From CAIJXB01 sp964455905 (GTDB lineage Bacteria > Chlamydiota > Chlamydiia > Chlamydiales > Rhabdochlamydiaceae), in assembly GCA_964455905.1 (NCBI GenBank), contig CAYVYN010000004.1:124001-188000 (forward strand): a DNA stretch of 64,000 bases, in the 5' to 3' direction. How positions within the stretch are numbered: position 1 is the first letter of the stretch; the number at the start of each line of letters is the position of its first letter. Of this stretch, positions 1-8,831 are shown one piece after another. The translations under genes were made by a program, and so were the position numbers. A model generated the notes under the pieces. That model made no database searches. It saw only the letters and a program-made list of their open reading frames with translations, and had not been told where the DNA came from.

Positions 1-1272
1 GAAACAAAATTACGAGAGATTCTACAACAATATTGTTCATTTCTCCCCTTTCCTATCTTCTTAAATGGAACACACATTAACAGTAAAGACCCTCTTTGGC
101 TGAAACCTGCGACAGCTTGTTCAGATGAAGAATACCTACAATTTTACCGTGCATTATACCCGATGGATCAAGACCCCATTTTCTGGATCCATCTTAACGT
201 AGACTACCCATTCAACTTAAAAGGAATTCTCTACTTCCCCAAAGTACAAAAAAAATTCGACTGGGAAGATAGCAGGATAAAACTCTTTTGTAATAGAGTC
301 TTCGTATCCGATAACTGCAAAGACTTAATCCCTGACTATTTGACAGCATTAAAAGGGGCGATCGACAGTCCAGACATTCCTCTTAACGTATCTAGAAGCT
401 ATCTTCAAATGGATAAAACAGTAAGACAGCTATCTACTCACATTGCTAAGAAAGTAGCCGATAAGCTCAGCTCTTTTTATCAATCGGACAAAGAAGCTTT
501 TATTAAAATTTGGTCAGACATTGAATTTATTGTCAAACTAGGCATGATCCAAGACGAGAAGTTTCATGAAAAAGCTGGAGAATGTTTAATTTGGAAAAAC
601 ACAAAAGGAGAGTGGACAACACTCGACGAGTACATAGTAAGAAATGGCGAAGCTCTCAAAAATAAAGTCCTGTATACTATGGATGACCAACAAAGCTCCC
701 CTTTTCTAGATCTTTACAAAGAAAAAGGAATCGAGGTACTTCACATCAGCTCGCCTCTTGACACAACGTTAATGAGTGCGCTAGAGCGTAAAAAAACTGA
801 AATCCAATTTCAAAGGATTGATGGCGATATCGATGACTCCATCTTAGATGAATCGAAATCAAATACAGATGTGGATGAAGATGGTAAAACTAAAGCAAGT
901 AAACTCTCTGAACTAATACAAGAAAAACTAGGAACTGACAAAGTAAAAGTCGAAGCTAAAAGTCTGGCTTCAGAAACACTACCTGGGTTTATCGTGGTAA
1001 ACGAAGATATGCGACGCATGAAAGAATACATGGCTCTTTCCAAGCAAACGATGCCTTTGGACTTCTTTGACAAGAAAAAGTTTGTAGTAAACACAAATAG
1101 CAAACTAATTAATTCATTACCTGAATTAAATGCGAAAGATCCTGAGCTAGCAAAAGATCTGATCACGCAAGTGTACGAACTTTCTCTTCTTTCACAAAGA
1201 GAACTTGATCCTTCCAAACTTTCTGAATTTATTCTTAGATCTAATCGAGTATTAGAAAAACTTGTGAAATAA
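1..1272 (+). CDS. htpG: Chaperone protein HtpG (Hsp90), 3' part
   Basis: The reading frame is open from base 1, so the 5' end lies outside the window; 423 residues remain, roughly the last two thirds of a usual 620-residue HtpG. The middle-domain signature EEYLQFYRALYP followed by DPIFWIHLNVDYPFN and ILYFPK is characteristic of Hsp90-family proteins, and the C-terminal dimerisation domain follows. HtpG is a cytosolic ATP-dependent homodimeric chaperone; its N-terminal ATP-binding domain is not visible here. The first in-frame ATG at 163 lies inside the conserved middle domain and is not the start. The gene ends at TAA immediately before a strong hairpin shared with the convergent yajC. Identification is firm. 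Confidence 0.95.
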   Translation, partial: ETKLREILQQYCSFLPFPIFLNGTHINSKDPLWLKPATACSDEEYLQFYRALYPMDQDPIFWIHLNVDYPFNLKGILYFPKVQKKFDWEDSRIKLFCNRVFVSDNCKDLIPDYLTALKGAIDSPDIPLNVSRSYLQMDKTVRQLSTHIAKKVADKLSSFYQSDKEAFIKIWSDIEFIVKLGMIQDEKFHEKAGECLIWKNTKGEWTTLDEYIVRNGEALKNKVLYTMDDQQSSPFLDLYKEKGIEVLHISSPLDTTLMSALERKKTEIQFQRIDGDIDDSILDESKSNTDVDEDGKTKASKLSELIQEKLGTDKVKVEAKSLASETLPGFIVVNEDMRRMKEYMALSKQTMPLDFFDKKKFVVNTNSKLINSLPELNAKDPELAKDLITQVYELSLLSQRELDPSKLSEFILRSNRVLEKLVK

Positions 1273-1273
1273 A

Positions 1274-1308
1274 AAAAAAGACCCCTAAAAACTTAGGGGT
1301 CTTTTTTT
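1274..1308. terminator. Bidirectional intrinsic terminator between htpG and yajC
   Basis: A perfect 9-bp stem (GACCCCTAA at 1280-1288, TTAGGGGTC at 1293-1301) with an AAAC loop. It is flanked by an A run on the left and a T run on the right, so it can end transcription from both convergent genes. Confidence 0.9.
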
Positions 1309-1310
1309 AA

Positions 1311-1688
1311 TTAAGAGGAAACTTCTTCAACTTTTACTTCTTTAGAAGAATCTTGAACATCTGTGATACAGGTTTTCAACATTTCAATTTTAGAACCATC
1401 GATCATTTTCAAAACGATAGTTTTTTCCTGAATGCTTACTAATGTCCCAATAATTCCCATAGCAGTAATTCTATCGCCTACTTTCATAGAATTTCGCTGA
1501 GCTTCAGCTTGTTTTCTTCTTTTTTGCTCTGGTCTCCACAAAATAAAGTAAAAAAACACTGCTGCCATACCCATAATTACAAGAGTTTGTGATGGGCCTG
1601 CTTGCTGAGCGGGAGCAGCATCATCTGCAAAAATCTGAGAAGAAAATAAAGAACAAAAACCTAAAACACTAAAAATATATTTTTTCAT
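1311..1688 (-). CDS. yajC: Preprotein translocase accessory subunit YajC
   Basis: A 125-residue protein with an N-terminal signal-like segment, a transmembrane segment around residues 31-51 (VIMGMAAVFFYFILW) and then the YajC core: RPEQKRRKQ, followed by MKVGDRITAMGIIGTLVSI. YajC belongs to the SecDF-YajC complex that assists Sec-dependent export at the inner membrane. YajC proteins normally have a single transmembrane helix near the N terminus; the extra leading hydrophobic stretch, ending in FADDAAPAQQ, looks like a cleavable signal peptide or a second helix and is also common in chlamydial homologues. The gene stands alone, convergent with htpG and divergent from the 1962 gene. Family assignment is secure. 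Confidence 0.92.
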   Translation of the reverse strand: MKKYIFSVLGFCSLFSSQIFADDAAPAQQAGPSQTLVIMGMAAVFFYFILWRPEQKRRKQAEAQRNSMKVGDRITAMGIIGTLVSIQEKTIVLKMIDGSKIEMLKTCITDVQDSSKEVKVEEVSS

Positions 1689-1736
1689 ACTAAACCAACG
1701 CCTTATGCGCCGCTCCTTATTGTTTAAAAGATGACC

Positions 1737-1764
1737 TATATACTATCTGCCTTTCGAAAGTAAA
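1737..1764 (-). promoter_or_regulatory. Possible yajC promoter
   Basis: On the minus strand TTTACT (1764-1759) and TATATA (1742-1737) are 16 bp apart, each matching four of six consensus bases. It is the best candidate in the divergent spacer but is weak. Confidence 0.35.
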
Positions 1765-1886
1765 TCAACATATTTCTAAAATAGAACGGCTCTTCTTAGA
1801 TTCATCAAAAACTTCTTCTAAGTGATTTTATTTATAAAACACGAAAACTGCTCTTATTTAAAGAAACAAGCATAACAACAAAAAAA

Positions 1887-1915
1887 TTGACAAATTAAGA
1901 GGAACATTTTATCAA
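1887..1915 (+). promoter_or_regulatory. Sigma-70-type promoter for the 1962 gene
   Basis: A perfect -35 TTGACA (1887-1892), a 17-bp spacer and a -10 TATCAA (1910-1915, four of six matches). The predicted start leaves a leader of about 40 nt before the ATG at 1962, with an AAGGAAA ribosome site just upstream of that ATG. Confidence 0.6.
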
Positions 1916-1961
1916 ATAAGCTAAAAAAAACGATCCCTCTTATTAAAAAAAAGGAAAACCC

Positions 1962-2555
1962 ATGAAAAAATCTTTCTGTTTTTTATTCGCTTTAGGAACC
2001 TGTCTTTCTCAATATGCGCTAGGAACGGAAATTCTTCTGGAGGCACAAGGAGCCTATTACCTACCAACAGATGCCTCATTCAAAAAAATTTACTATGAAT
2101 CTGGAATATATGGCCTTGAAACCAGCATACAAACCTGGAAAAACTTATATACATGGATGAGTGCTAGCCTATTTACAAAATCAGGACAATCAATTGGGTT
2201 AGAAAATAACACCAACATAACTTTTATTCCTATAGGCGTTGGTCTTAAATACCTATGGAAAGTAAAGAGGGTAGATCTTTACGGGGGTCTAGGAGCACTT
2301 CCTACCTACTTAAATATTCACGATCAGTCTTCTTATGTTACACAAAAAACAAGAAAGTGGGGGTGTGGCGGCGTCGCTAAAATAGGAGCAATTATCAACC
2401 TTCCACAATCTTTTTTTATAGATCTATTCAGCAGCTATTCCTACATCAACATTTCAAATCATACGACCTATGAAAAAAAAGTATACGATCACTCTGCCAA
2501 TCTAAGCGGTTATTCTTTTGGCTTAGGCATAGGCTACAGGTTTGGATCTAAGTAA
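1962..2555 (+). CDS. Exported outer-membrane beta-barrel-like protein, unknown
   Basis: 197 residues with a clear signal peptide (MKKSFCFLFALGTCLSQYALG). The rest is rich in aromatic and glycine residues in alternating patterns (IPIGVGLKYLWK, VDLYGGLGALPTYL, GGVAKIGAIINL) and ends in GYSFGLGIGYRFGSK. This resembles small eight-stranded OmpA/OmpW-like barrels, although a C-terminal aromatic residue is lacking. No enzymatic motif is visible. The ATG at 1962 follows an AAGGAAA ribosome site and the gene has its own promoter. The last 22 bp overlap the 3' end of the convergent deacetylase gene. A barrel in the outer membrane is inferred from composition; no named family was recognised. Confidence 0.6.
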   Translation: MKKSFCFLFALGTCLSQYALGTEILLEAQGAYYLPTDASFKKIYYESGIYGLETSIQTWKNLYTWMSASLFTKSGQSIGLENNTNITFIPIGVGLKYLWKVKRVDLYGGLGALPTYLNIHDQSSYVTQKTRKWGCGGVAKIGAIINLPQSFFIDLFSSYSYINISNHTTYEKKVYDHSANLSGYSFGLGIGYRFGSK

Positions 2556-3259
2556 ACTTCAAAATACTGGCTAAGGGCTTCTTTTACAGGTAAGACCCTT
2601 AGTCCAAAGTCTTGAACTAGTTTTAACGTTTGTTCAAATTTTTTTGGGGAAACCGAAAGCATATGGTCCCTTTCATCGACTCGGTGATACACCAAAACAA
2701 GCCAAGCCTTTTCCTTAATAGTTTTTCGAATTAACGCTTCAATCTCAATAAGAGATGTCGAAGAAAAAATAACATTCCCATAAATAAAAAATGGATTTAT
2801 ATTTTTTATTCTGTTTAAGCCAGGAACAATCGAACGAGACGAACTATACGTATTTTTAAGAAAAAAAAAAGCATCACGTCCATACACTCCAAAAGGAGGG
2901 GCAAAACTCACTACACTCCCAGCAATTAAGATTTCCAAAAGCAGTTTTGACTCCATCAATTCCTTCTTTACTTGGGAACGCGAAATTTGTTTTAAATTTT
3001 TATGAGTTAAAGAATGAGACCCTATTTCATGCCCTTTTCTAAAAATTTCAATCACCTCTTTGGAGGTTACGTATCCAGGTTTATCCAAAAAGTCATTCGT
3101 AAAATAGAATGTGCTGGAAAAATCGTATTTTTCAAGTAAAGGAATGACAGTTTCATACTGACAAGCATATCCATCATCAAATGTAAAAGAAATTAAAGCC
3201 TCCTCTAACGAAAACAAAGACTCTGCTAACAAAATTAGACCAAAAAAAATCTTATACAT
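2534..3259 (-). CDS. NodB-type polysaccharide deacetylase, exported
   Basis: About 241 residues after a hydrophobic export signal (MYKIFFGLILLAESLFS). The NodB fold is marked by ISFTFDDGYA (the metal-binding Asp), by SHSLTHKNL (HxxxH metal ligands), by FAPPFGVYG and by VLVYHRVDE (late His motif). Family members remove N- or O-acetyl groups from glycans such as peptidoglycan or poly-GlcNAc, in the periplasm or at the surface. The Arg usually found in the RxPY/F motif is Ala here, which could affect activity. The frame is open upstream to 3367, but those residues are not signal-like; starts at 3274, 3271 or 3259 are possible and 3259 gives the best signal peptide. The substrate is unknown. Confidence 0.75.
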   Translation of the reverse strand: MYKIFFGLILLAESLFSLEEALISFTFDDGYACQYETVIPLLEKYDFSSTFYFTNDFLDKPGYVTSKEVIEIFRKGHEIGSHSLTHKNLKQISRSQVKKELMESKLLLEILIAGSVVSFAPPFGVYGRDAFFFLKNTYSSSRSIVPGLNRIKNINPFFIYGNVIFSSTSLIEIEALIRKTIKEKAWLVLVYHRVDERDHMLSVSPKKFEQTLKLVQDFGLRVLPVKEALSQYFEVYLDPNL

Positions 3260-3410
3260 ACACCCTCTCATCATAAACTCTTTCAGATACCGATCTAATC
3301 GATCAAATATATTTTCCCAGTTCTTCGTTGAAGTATAAAAAGACAACGCCTTTACAAAATACAACATTTTCTTTAGGATCGCTTCAAAAGAAAAAAAGGA
3401 TAGTTATTTT

Positions 3411-5030
3411 ATGAATCTTATCACCAAATACACTCAAAAATGGATCATTGCTTTACTTTGCATAGCCTCCTCCCTCTTTGCCGATTGGAGTATGCCTCAA
3501 GAACTTATCTACCCAAAAGCAGGACCTGCAACAGCAACAAATCCATCCATAGCCAGTGACCCACAAGGAAATGCAGTAGCTGTTTGGATAGATGTTTCCG
3601 ATACAGGATCTTTTCAGGCGGCGCGGCTTACTGCTGGCGATGTAAATAGTTTAGGACAACCAAACTGGATCCTCACAAATCCCATAAGCACATCTAATGT
3701 CCAAGCAACACCTGATTTTTACTCTCAAATGGTAGGAATGGATAGGGACGGCAACGCCTTAGCTGTTTGGACAGATGGAATACACATATACGTCTCAAGG
3801 CTAGCCCCACTCCAAAATACATGGTCAGAACCCACTACCATTAATACTCAAATTGGCATAGAGCGTGTCTCTAGTCCTTTTATAGCCGTTGCTAAAAACG
3901 GAAATGTAATTGTGTCTTGGAACAGTTCTCCCCATATTTACGAATATTCTGTTTTTTGTAACGTATTTGATGCCTCTTCAAATTCCTGGCTTGGACAAAC
4001 TGCTATTCTTGCTGAAGGGGCCTATGAAGGGTATAGCGGAATCAATCAAATTTGTATAGATCCTAAAGGAAACGGTGTTATTGTCCTTTCTATTACATCG
4101 AATCAGATGCAATTAGCAAGCTACAATGTAACTTCTAATACATGGACTCCCATTTTTTACGAGGGTTCTTCTTTTATTTTTACTACCTATAGCTCAATCG
4201 ATTCAGAAGGTAACGCATTAATTGTTTGGGTAGACGAAACACTTCAACTCCAAGCTGCTACTCTTCTTTTAAATGCCACCTCCTTAACAAATCAGCACAC
4301 TCTTTCTAATGAAATAACCAACCAATTTCCTTTTGCTTTCGTTACCTCAGATAGCAAAGGTAATGGAATAGCCGCATGGAGTAATCCATCAGGCAACTTT
4401 TCTTCAGCAAGATATTCCCCTATCTTAAAGACCTGGGAAGAACTTCCTATTTTGGATTTGGGAGGTATCACACCTATTGAAATCATGCTTTCTAGCGATT
4501 CTTTAGGCAATACACTTGCCTGCTGGACGGTTTTGTCTGATCCTCTCGGGCAAGTTCAAACTACTTCATTAAATGCAGGAGATTCCTTATGGAAACCTGT
4601 AACAACCTTGTCTGCACCGGGCACACAAAATATAAACCCCCTGATAGAGTTAACCAGCACTGGAGATGGTCTTGCATTATGGCAAACCATCAGTGAAGAA
4701 GAATTTTCAGGCTCGATCAATGCTTCCATTTCATTAAATATGTTTCTTCCCCTTCCCCCTAGCTACTTTAAAGGCTCTATTATAAGTAATAAATTCCTAA
4801 CGCAAACAGATAGAATTCATGATCTAACCTGGGGAAAAAGCTCTGATCCATCGGTAGTCAAATACAACCTTTATCGAAATAACAAATTAATAACCTCTTT
4901 ACCTTCGGAAGGCAATGTATATTTTTATAAAGATCACAACAGAAACAAAAAGAAAAAAGACATTTATAAAATAACTTCTGTTAATCAAGAAGGAGCGGAA
5001 AGCTTAGGACTTTATGTAACGTTGCAATGA
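3411..5030 (+). CDS. Secreted repeat protein with propeller-like repeats and an FnIII-like end
   Basis: 539 residues with a signal peptide ending near ASSLFA. The body carries about eight copies of a motif of the form D-x-x-G-N-x-x-A-x-W (DPQGNAVAVW, DRDGNALAVW, DSEGNALIVW, DSKGNGIAAW, DSLGNTLACW and others), spaced about 45-60 residues, a pattern typical of beta-propeller blades. The last 75 residues (DLTWGKSSDPSVVKYNLYRN and following) look like a fibronectin type III domain. An extracellular or outer-surface binding role is inferred. The gene ends in ATGA, so its stop overlaps the start of the next gene and the two are probably translated together. An AAGGAT ribosome site precedes the ATG. 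No named family was recognised. Confidence 0.6.
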   Translation: MNLITKYTQKWIIALLCIASSLFADWSMPQELIYPKAGPATATNPSIASDPQGNAVAVWIDVSDTGSFQAARLTAGDVNSLGQPNWILTNPISTSNVQATPDFYSQMVGMDRDGNALAVWTDGIHIYVSRLAPLQNTWSEPTTINTQIGIERVSSPFIAVAKNGNVIVSWNSSPHIYEYSVFCNVFDASSNSWLGQTAILAEGAYEGYSGINQICIDPKGNGVIVLSITSNQMQLASYNVTSNTWTPIFYEGSSFIFTTYSSIDSEGNALIVWVDETLQLQAATLLLNATSLTNQHTLSNEITNQFPFAFVTSDSKGNGIAAWSNPSGNFSSARYSPILKTWEELPILDLGGITPIEIMLSSDSLGNTLACWTVLSDPLGQVQTTSLNAGDSLWKPVTTLSAPGTQNINPLIELTSTGDGLALWQTISEEEFSGSINASISLNMFLPLPPSYFKGSIISNKFLTQTDRIHDLTWGKSSDPSVVKYNLYRNNKLITSLPSEGNVYFYKDHNRNKKKKDIYKITSVNQEGAESLGLYVTLQ

Positions 5031-6004
5031 AAAAATTATACCTTTTTTTATTTGCATGCAGCTCGTTTTTAGAGGGCAGGGAGAATTCATATTCAATTGT
5101 ATATGTTCACATAGGACAAACCCTCCCCTCTTATCTAAAAGTATCTCTAATTCAAACAAGACTTTTTAATCCCGAAGCTAAGCTCGTTCTTATTGCAAAT
5201 AGGACAACTCTAAATAATTTTGATCCCTCCCTAAACCTTACCTTAATTCCTCTTGAAGACTTACCTAAAACGATAGAACACTCCACCTTTGAAAAAAGAA
5301 CTAAGCTAGATACTGACTTTGAACACGGCTACCATAAATATACAAGCGAGCGATTTCTTGTTCTTTTTGACTACATGGTAAAATACCATGCCGAAAACGT
5401 ATTCCATATCGAAAATGACGTATTGCTTTACAAAAATCTACAAGAGCTTCTTCCTGTCTTTCAAAAATATTATCCTGCAATAGCATCAACCTTCGAAAGT
5501 GAATTCAAGTGCATTCCTGGGTTTCTCTTTATTAAAAATGATAAAAGCATGAAGCAGCTAGCTAATTATTTTGCAATAAAGGCTCACCTAGCCCTTTCTG
5601 ACATGAAACTGCTAGCGCTATTTTGGAAAGATCACGAGGAAGCAATCGATTGTCTGCCAATGATCATGGAAAACTACCTCTTAGAAAAAAGTCCAACCCG
5701 CTTCAACACTAACGCATGGAAAAAAAAACAAAGGCACTGCCAACACATTGAAGAATTTGGAGCTATTTTTGATGGAGCCGCTATTGGAGTTTACTTCGAC
5801 GGGCTCTCCCCTGACAAAGGAAATTTCCCTCCGGGCCATCTAATGAAAATGCTTTTTAACCCTTCTGAAATTGATTTCTTTTGGAGTTTAGACGAATACA
5901 GCAGAAAAATTCCATTTGCAAGATATAAAGAAAAAACATATCCAATTGTTAATCTTCACATAGCTTCAAAACGGTTAGAAAATTTCACATCTACACCCAA
6001 GTAA
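5027..6004 (+). CDS. Glycosyltransferase-like protein (GT-A-like fold), exported or anchored
   Basis: 325 residues with a short hydrophobic N terminus (LYLFLFACSSFL). YSIVYVHIGQTLPSYLKVSL followed by NPEAKLVLIANR resembles the nucleotide-sugar-binding start of GT-A glycosyltransferases. FHIENDVLLYKNL occupies the position of the metal-binding DxD motif, with END in place of DxD. Later ASTFE and CIPGFLFIKND fit an acceptor-side loop. It is translationally coupled (ATGA overlap) to the secreted repeat protein upstream, suggesting a joint function such as sugar modification at the surface. The N-terminal signal is odd for a cytosolic transferase. The assignment rests on pattern only; the donor and acceptor are unknown. 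Confidence 0.5.
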   Translation: MKKLYLFLFACSSFLEGRENSYSIVYVHIGQTLPSYLKVSLIQTRLFNPEAKLVLIANRTTLNNFDPSLNLTLIPLEDLPKTIEHSTFEKRTKLDTDFEHGYHKYTSERFLVLFDYMVKYHAENVFHIENDVLLYKNLQELLPVFQKYYPAIASTFESEFKCIPGFLFIKNDKSMKQLANYFAIKAHLALSDMKLLALFWKDHEEAIDCLPMIMENYLLEKSPTRFNTNAWKKKQRHCQHIEEFGAIFDGAAIGVYFDGLSPDKGNFPPGHLMKMLFNPSEIDFFWSLDEYSRKIPFARYKEKTYPIVNLHIASKRLENFTSTPK

Positions 6005-6019
6005 ACGTAAAAACTTCGT

Positions 6020-7453
6020 TTATTTCTTTTGTAAAAGAGCTATATTTTCAACATGTACTGTATGAGGAAACTGATCAACGGGCTGAACAGATAAAACATG
6101 GTAGCCTGCTTCTTTAAATAAAAGGCAATCTCTAGCTTGTGTAGCTGGAGAACAAGAAATGTAAATAATTTCCTTAGGATCAAGCGCGACTACGATCGAT
6201 AGAGCATCAGGGGAAAGACCCGTTCTAGGGGGATCTAACAACACTAAATCAGGTTTTTCCCAAGAAGAATCCTGCTTCCGAATCGTCTTTAAAACTTCGG
6301 CAACATCTCCTTTACAGATATCTAGATTCTCTATGCCATTGATCTCTTTATTCATCTCTGCATCAAAAACTGCATAAGGATTAATTTCTATGGAGATGAC
6401 TTTTTCAGCAAAAGAGGCAAATATCATTCCGAGGGTCGCTGTCCCTGCATATAAATCTAAAACTCTTTTTCGCGGTTTTGCTCCAGCTAATAATAAAGCG
6501 TGAGAATAAATTTTTTCTGCTTGGACTGTGTTAGGTTGAAAAAAGGCTGTCGGACTTATTTTAAACTGATATTTTTTAGAAAAAGATCCAACTGAAATTT
6601 CTATTTCTTCTAAGATATGCGCAGGTCCAAAAAGTTGCATTTCATAAAACTGCGTTACCTGGCCTGCAAAAGCTTGTTGCACACGTAAAAAGACGCTTAA
6701 ATCTCCCTCTGCTACAGAAGGAAGATTTTCTTTAACTACGCGAGTAAAGCTTTCTAAATCACTTTTCTTTAACGCAAACTCAGGAACCCCAGACACTGTC
6801 AAAATAACCATTTTCTGACCTGTGCGTCTACCTTCTCTAAGAGTTAAAGTTCTTAAGCTTCCCGTATCTTTATAGCCATTATACGCTAACAAAGAAGAGC
6901 TCTCCCACCAAACACTTACCCCTTTTAAAACTTCTACAAACCAAGGAGGCGATAAGTGACACTCGCCTAAAGACTCTACGCGTCCTTTTGATCCCGCAAT
7001 AACAAGACCTAGAAACTTAGAGCCTTCCTTATTTTGAGAAAAAGTATATTCCATTTTATTTCTATAATACCAAATATCGCTGGCCGGTAAAATAGAAGAA
7101 ATACCACCTTCAAAAACAGAAGCAAATAAACCTTTAATAAGCTGCTCTTTATAAAGAAGCTGCTTACTATAGTCCATCTGTTGTAAAGAACAGCCTCCAC
7201 AAGAACCTGCATGAACACACCTAGGCTCCACTCTATCTAAAGAAGGAGTTTTAATTTCAAGCAATTTTCCATGATATACCCCCTGCCTTTTAGGGCCTAT
7301 ATCCCCTACCACTTCATCACCTGGAATAGTATGAGGAATAACCACTTTAGAAAGAGGTGAGGATTCTGTTTTTCGTAAAAAACCAAGGCCAAAGCCTTTT
7401 TGGGAAATTTTTTCTATTAAAACAGAGGATTGGAAATAAGGAGATTTTTTCAT
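6020..7453 (-). CDS. rlmD: 23S rRNA (uracil-5-)-methyltransferase, RlmD/RumA family
   Basis: 477 residues. An N-terminal TRAM domain is followed by a cysteine cluster (CVHAGSCGGCSLQQ) that in RlmD binds an iron-sulfur cluster. The C-terminal SAM-dependent methylase domain has RKRVLDLYAGTATLGM (SAM binding), LLDPPRTGL and YISCSPATQARD, the last containing the nucleophilic Cys of m5U methyltransferases. The enzyme makes 5-methyluridine in 23S rRNA. The ATG at 7453 is chosen because the upstream extension to 7492 is a hydrophobic stretch not found in the family. TrmA and RlmC are relatives; the Cys cluster favours RlmD or the closely related RlmC. Confidence 0.88.
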   Translation of the reverse strand: MKKSPYFQSSVLIEKISQKGFGLGFLRKTESSPLSKVVIPHTIPGDEVVGDIGPKRQGVYHGKLLEIKTPSLDRVEPRCVHAGSCGGCSLQQMDYSKQLLYKEQLIKGLFASVFEGGISSILPASDIWYYRNKMEYTFSQNKEGSKFLGLVIAGSKGRVESLGECHLSPPWFVEVLKGVSVWWESSSLLAYNGYKDTGSLRTLTLREGRRTGQKMVILTVSGVPEFALKKSDLESFTRVVKENLPSVAEGDLSVFLRVQQAFAGQVTQFYEMQLFGPAHILEEIEISVGSFSKKYQFKISPTAFFQPNTVQAEKIYSHALLLAGAKPRKRVLDLYAGTATLGMIFASFAEKVISIEINPYAVFDAEMNKEINGIENLDICKGDVAEVLKTIRKQDSSWEKPDLVLLDPPRTGLSPDALSIVVALDPKEIIYISCSPATQARDCLLFKEAGYHVLSVQPVDQFPHTVHVENIALLQKK

Positions 7454-7519
7454 GTAAACTACGATAACAAGAATAAGAAAAAAGGAGAACAAAATTGTTC
7501 GCCTTTTTTCCTAGCATTT

Positions 7520-7795
7520 TTATTTTTTCTTTTTAGGGACTTTTGCAGTAGCTTTCTTAGCTGGAGTCTTAGATGGGGCTTTTGCTGGAGCTTTTTTTGC
7601 AGCACCTTTCTTTTCAGCTTTTTTCTCAGCTTGAACAGATTCTTTTCTATAAAGTTTTGCTACTTTCTCTAGTTCAATTGTTTGCACTCTTACTCTTTGT
7701 GCTGCAGCCTTGTTTCCTTTTTCAGCCTTCATTAAATCAGCTGAAATACCATCAATTAGGTCTTTCACTTTACTTACTGTGTCTTTGAGTCCCAT
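7520..7795 (-). CDS. hctA: Histone H1-like DNA-binding protein Hc1
   Basis: 91 residues. The N-terminal half (MGLKDTVSKVKDLIDGI, LMKAEKGNKAAAQRVR, LEKVAKLYRKES) matches the conserved chlamydial Hc1 signature, and the C-terminal third is a Lys/Ala/Pro-rich tail (APAKAPSKTPAKKATA). Hc1 condenses the chromosome when reticulate bodies become elementary bodies in Chlamydia. This version is shorter than the roughly 125-residue C. trachomatis protein because of a reduced basic tail. A strong AGGAG ribosome site lies about 8 nt before the ATG. In Chlamydia translation is repressed by the small RNA IhtA; no such RNA is identified here. This gene is one of the best taxonomic markers in the window. Confidence 0.92.
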   Translation of the reverse strand: MGLKDTVSKVKDLIDGISADLMKAEKGNKAAAQRVRVQTIELEKVAKLYRKESVQAEKKAEKKGAAKKAPAKAPSKTPAKKATAKVPKKKK

Positions 7796-7892
7796 AACTA
7801 TCTCCTGATAGGGTTAAAAAATGCATTACTTTACCTATCTCCATACTAGATTCTTCAAATAATCTGCAACTTTTTTTTTCAAAATTACAATT

Positions 7893-8573
7893 TCAAAAAG
7901 AAGACCTTTTCATCCAACCTGTTTTTTTATCTCTAAAAATATCTCGCAATTTAATATCTGAAACTATTTTTTCCATATTCCATTCCTTCATCTTTTCTTT
8001 TGAAGGAAAAGATAAACAAATCACATACTTAGGACAGTCCCCTGCCAGCAAAGACTTAAAAACACACCACCCAAAAGAATCCTTCGCAAACTTGTCAGCA
8101 GAAACTGCTAACGCAGACTCAAAAATACTTTGATTTCCAGGAACTATATCATAGATAGCATAGAAAAAATATTGATCTGACGACTCAAAAACTAACTCCT
8201 CCTTTAAAGAGCAAGGCTTTAAAAATTTATGCAAAGAGAAAATTTGAAAATGCAAAGAGTTTTGCAAAAGAAGACTCTCTTCTCTTTCTTTCTGATTTAA
8301 CGGCTCATGCAACTCTAAAGAGGACAAATTCTTCAATTCATTCAAAAAAACATATTGCGGGTTTTCTAGGTCTTCAAAACCGAATACTCCAACTAATTCC
8401 TTCTCCGATTTTAAAAAATCTCTCTTTTTAGAAAGAAAGTCCTTTTTCTGCTGCTCGTATAGATCCCTTTTTCCTAATTTAATAAAATCCTGCTCAATTA
8501 ACCAATACTCAGATAAAGCAGCTCCAGCTACTCCAAAAAAACAAAAAATACTCAAAAAAAACAACCGTTTCAT
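7893..8573 (-). CDS. Exported protein of unknown function
   Basis: 226 residues with a signal peptide (MKRLFFLSIFCFFGVAGAALS). After it comes a charged, probably helical region (residues about 30-60, rich in Lys, Asp and Glu), then a more globular C-terminal half containing YFFYAIYDIVPGNQ, FGWCVFKSLL and YVICLSFPS. The C-terminal half vaguely resembles a ferredoxin-like alpha/beta fold, but no motif allows a functional call. It lies upstream of hctA on the same strand with its own spacer of about 100 bp and is divergent from the RRM gene. Periplasmic location is inferred from the signal peptide only. Confidence 0.55.
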   Translation of the reverse strand: MKRLFFLSIFCFFGVAGAALSEYWLIEQDFIKLGKRDLYEQQKKDFLSKKRDFLKSEKELVGVFGFEDLENPQYVFLNELKNLSSLELHEPLNQKEREESLLLQNSLHFQIFSLHKFLKPCSLKEELVFESSDQYFFYAIYDIVPGNQSIFESALAVSADKFAKDSFGWCVFKSLLAGDCPKYVICLSFPSKEKMKEWNMEKIVSDIKLRDIFRDKKTGWMKRSSF

Positions 8574-8668
8574 ATGGAATCCCCTTCAAAAAAACGTATC
8601 CTGAACACATACACTATTTTTCATTTTCAGCAAATAACCATTTATTTCACCCCTCCACCCTTTCTTTA

Positions 8669-8698
8669 TCGACAAATAAAATAGCAATTCGATAGAAT
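8669..8698 (+). promoter_or_regulatory. Promoter for the RRM RNA-binding protein gene
   Basis: TCGACA (8669-8674, five of six) and TAGAAT (8693-8698, five of six) are 18 bp apart. Transcription from here would give a leader of about 125 nt before the ATG at 8832, long enough for folding control. Confidence 0.5.
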
Positions 8699-8831
8699 GT
8701 ATACGTTTAGTTAATCTTTTACTCTTTTCATCTGAAGACAACCTCCAGAAAACGCCTATCTACAAAGACAGGATCGACAACGATAAAAGATAACTAAAAA
8801 CACATTGTGAATGCATTTATCAGGAGTTTGT

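Noticed and set aside
810..1217. 135-codon frame opposite htpG
   Set aside because: It lies wholly antisense to strongly conserved htpG sequence, has Ser/Phe-rich antisense-like composition and no ribosome site.
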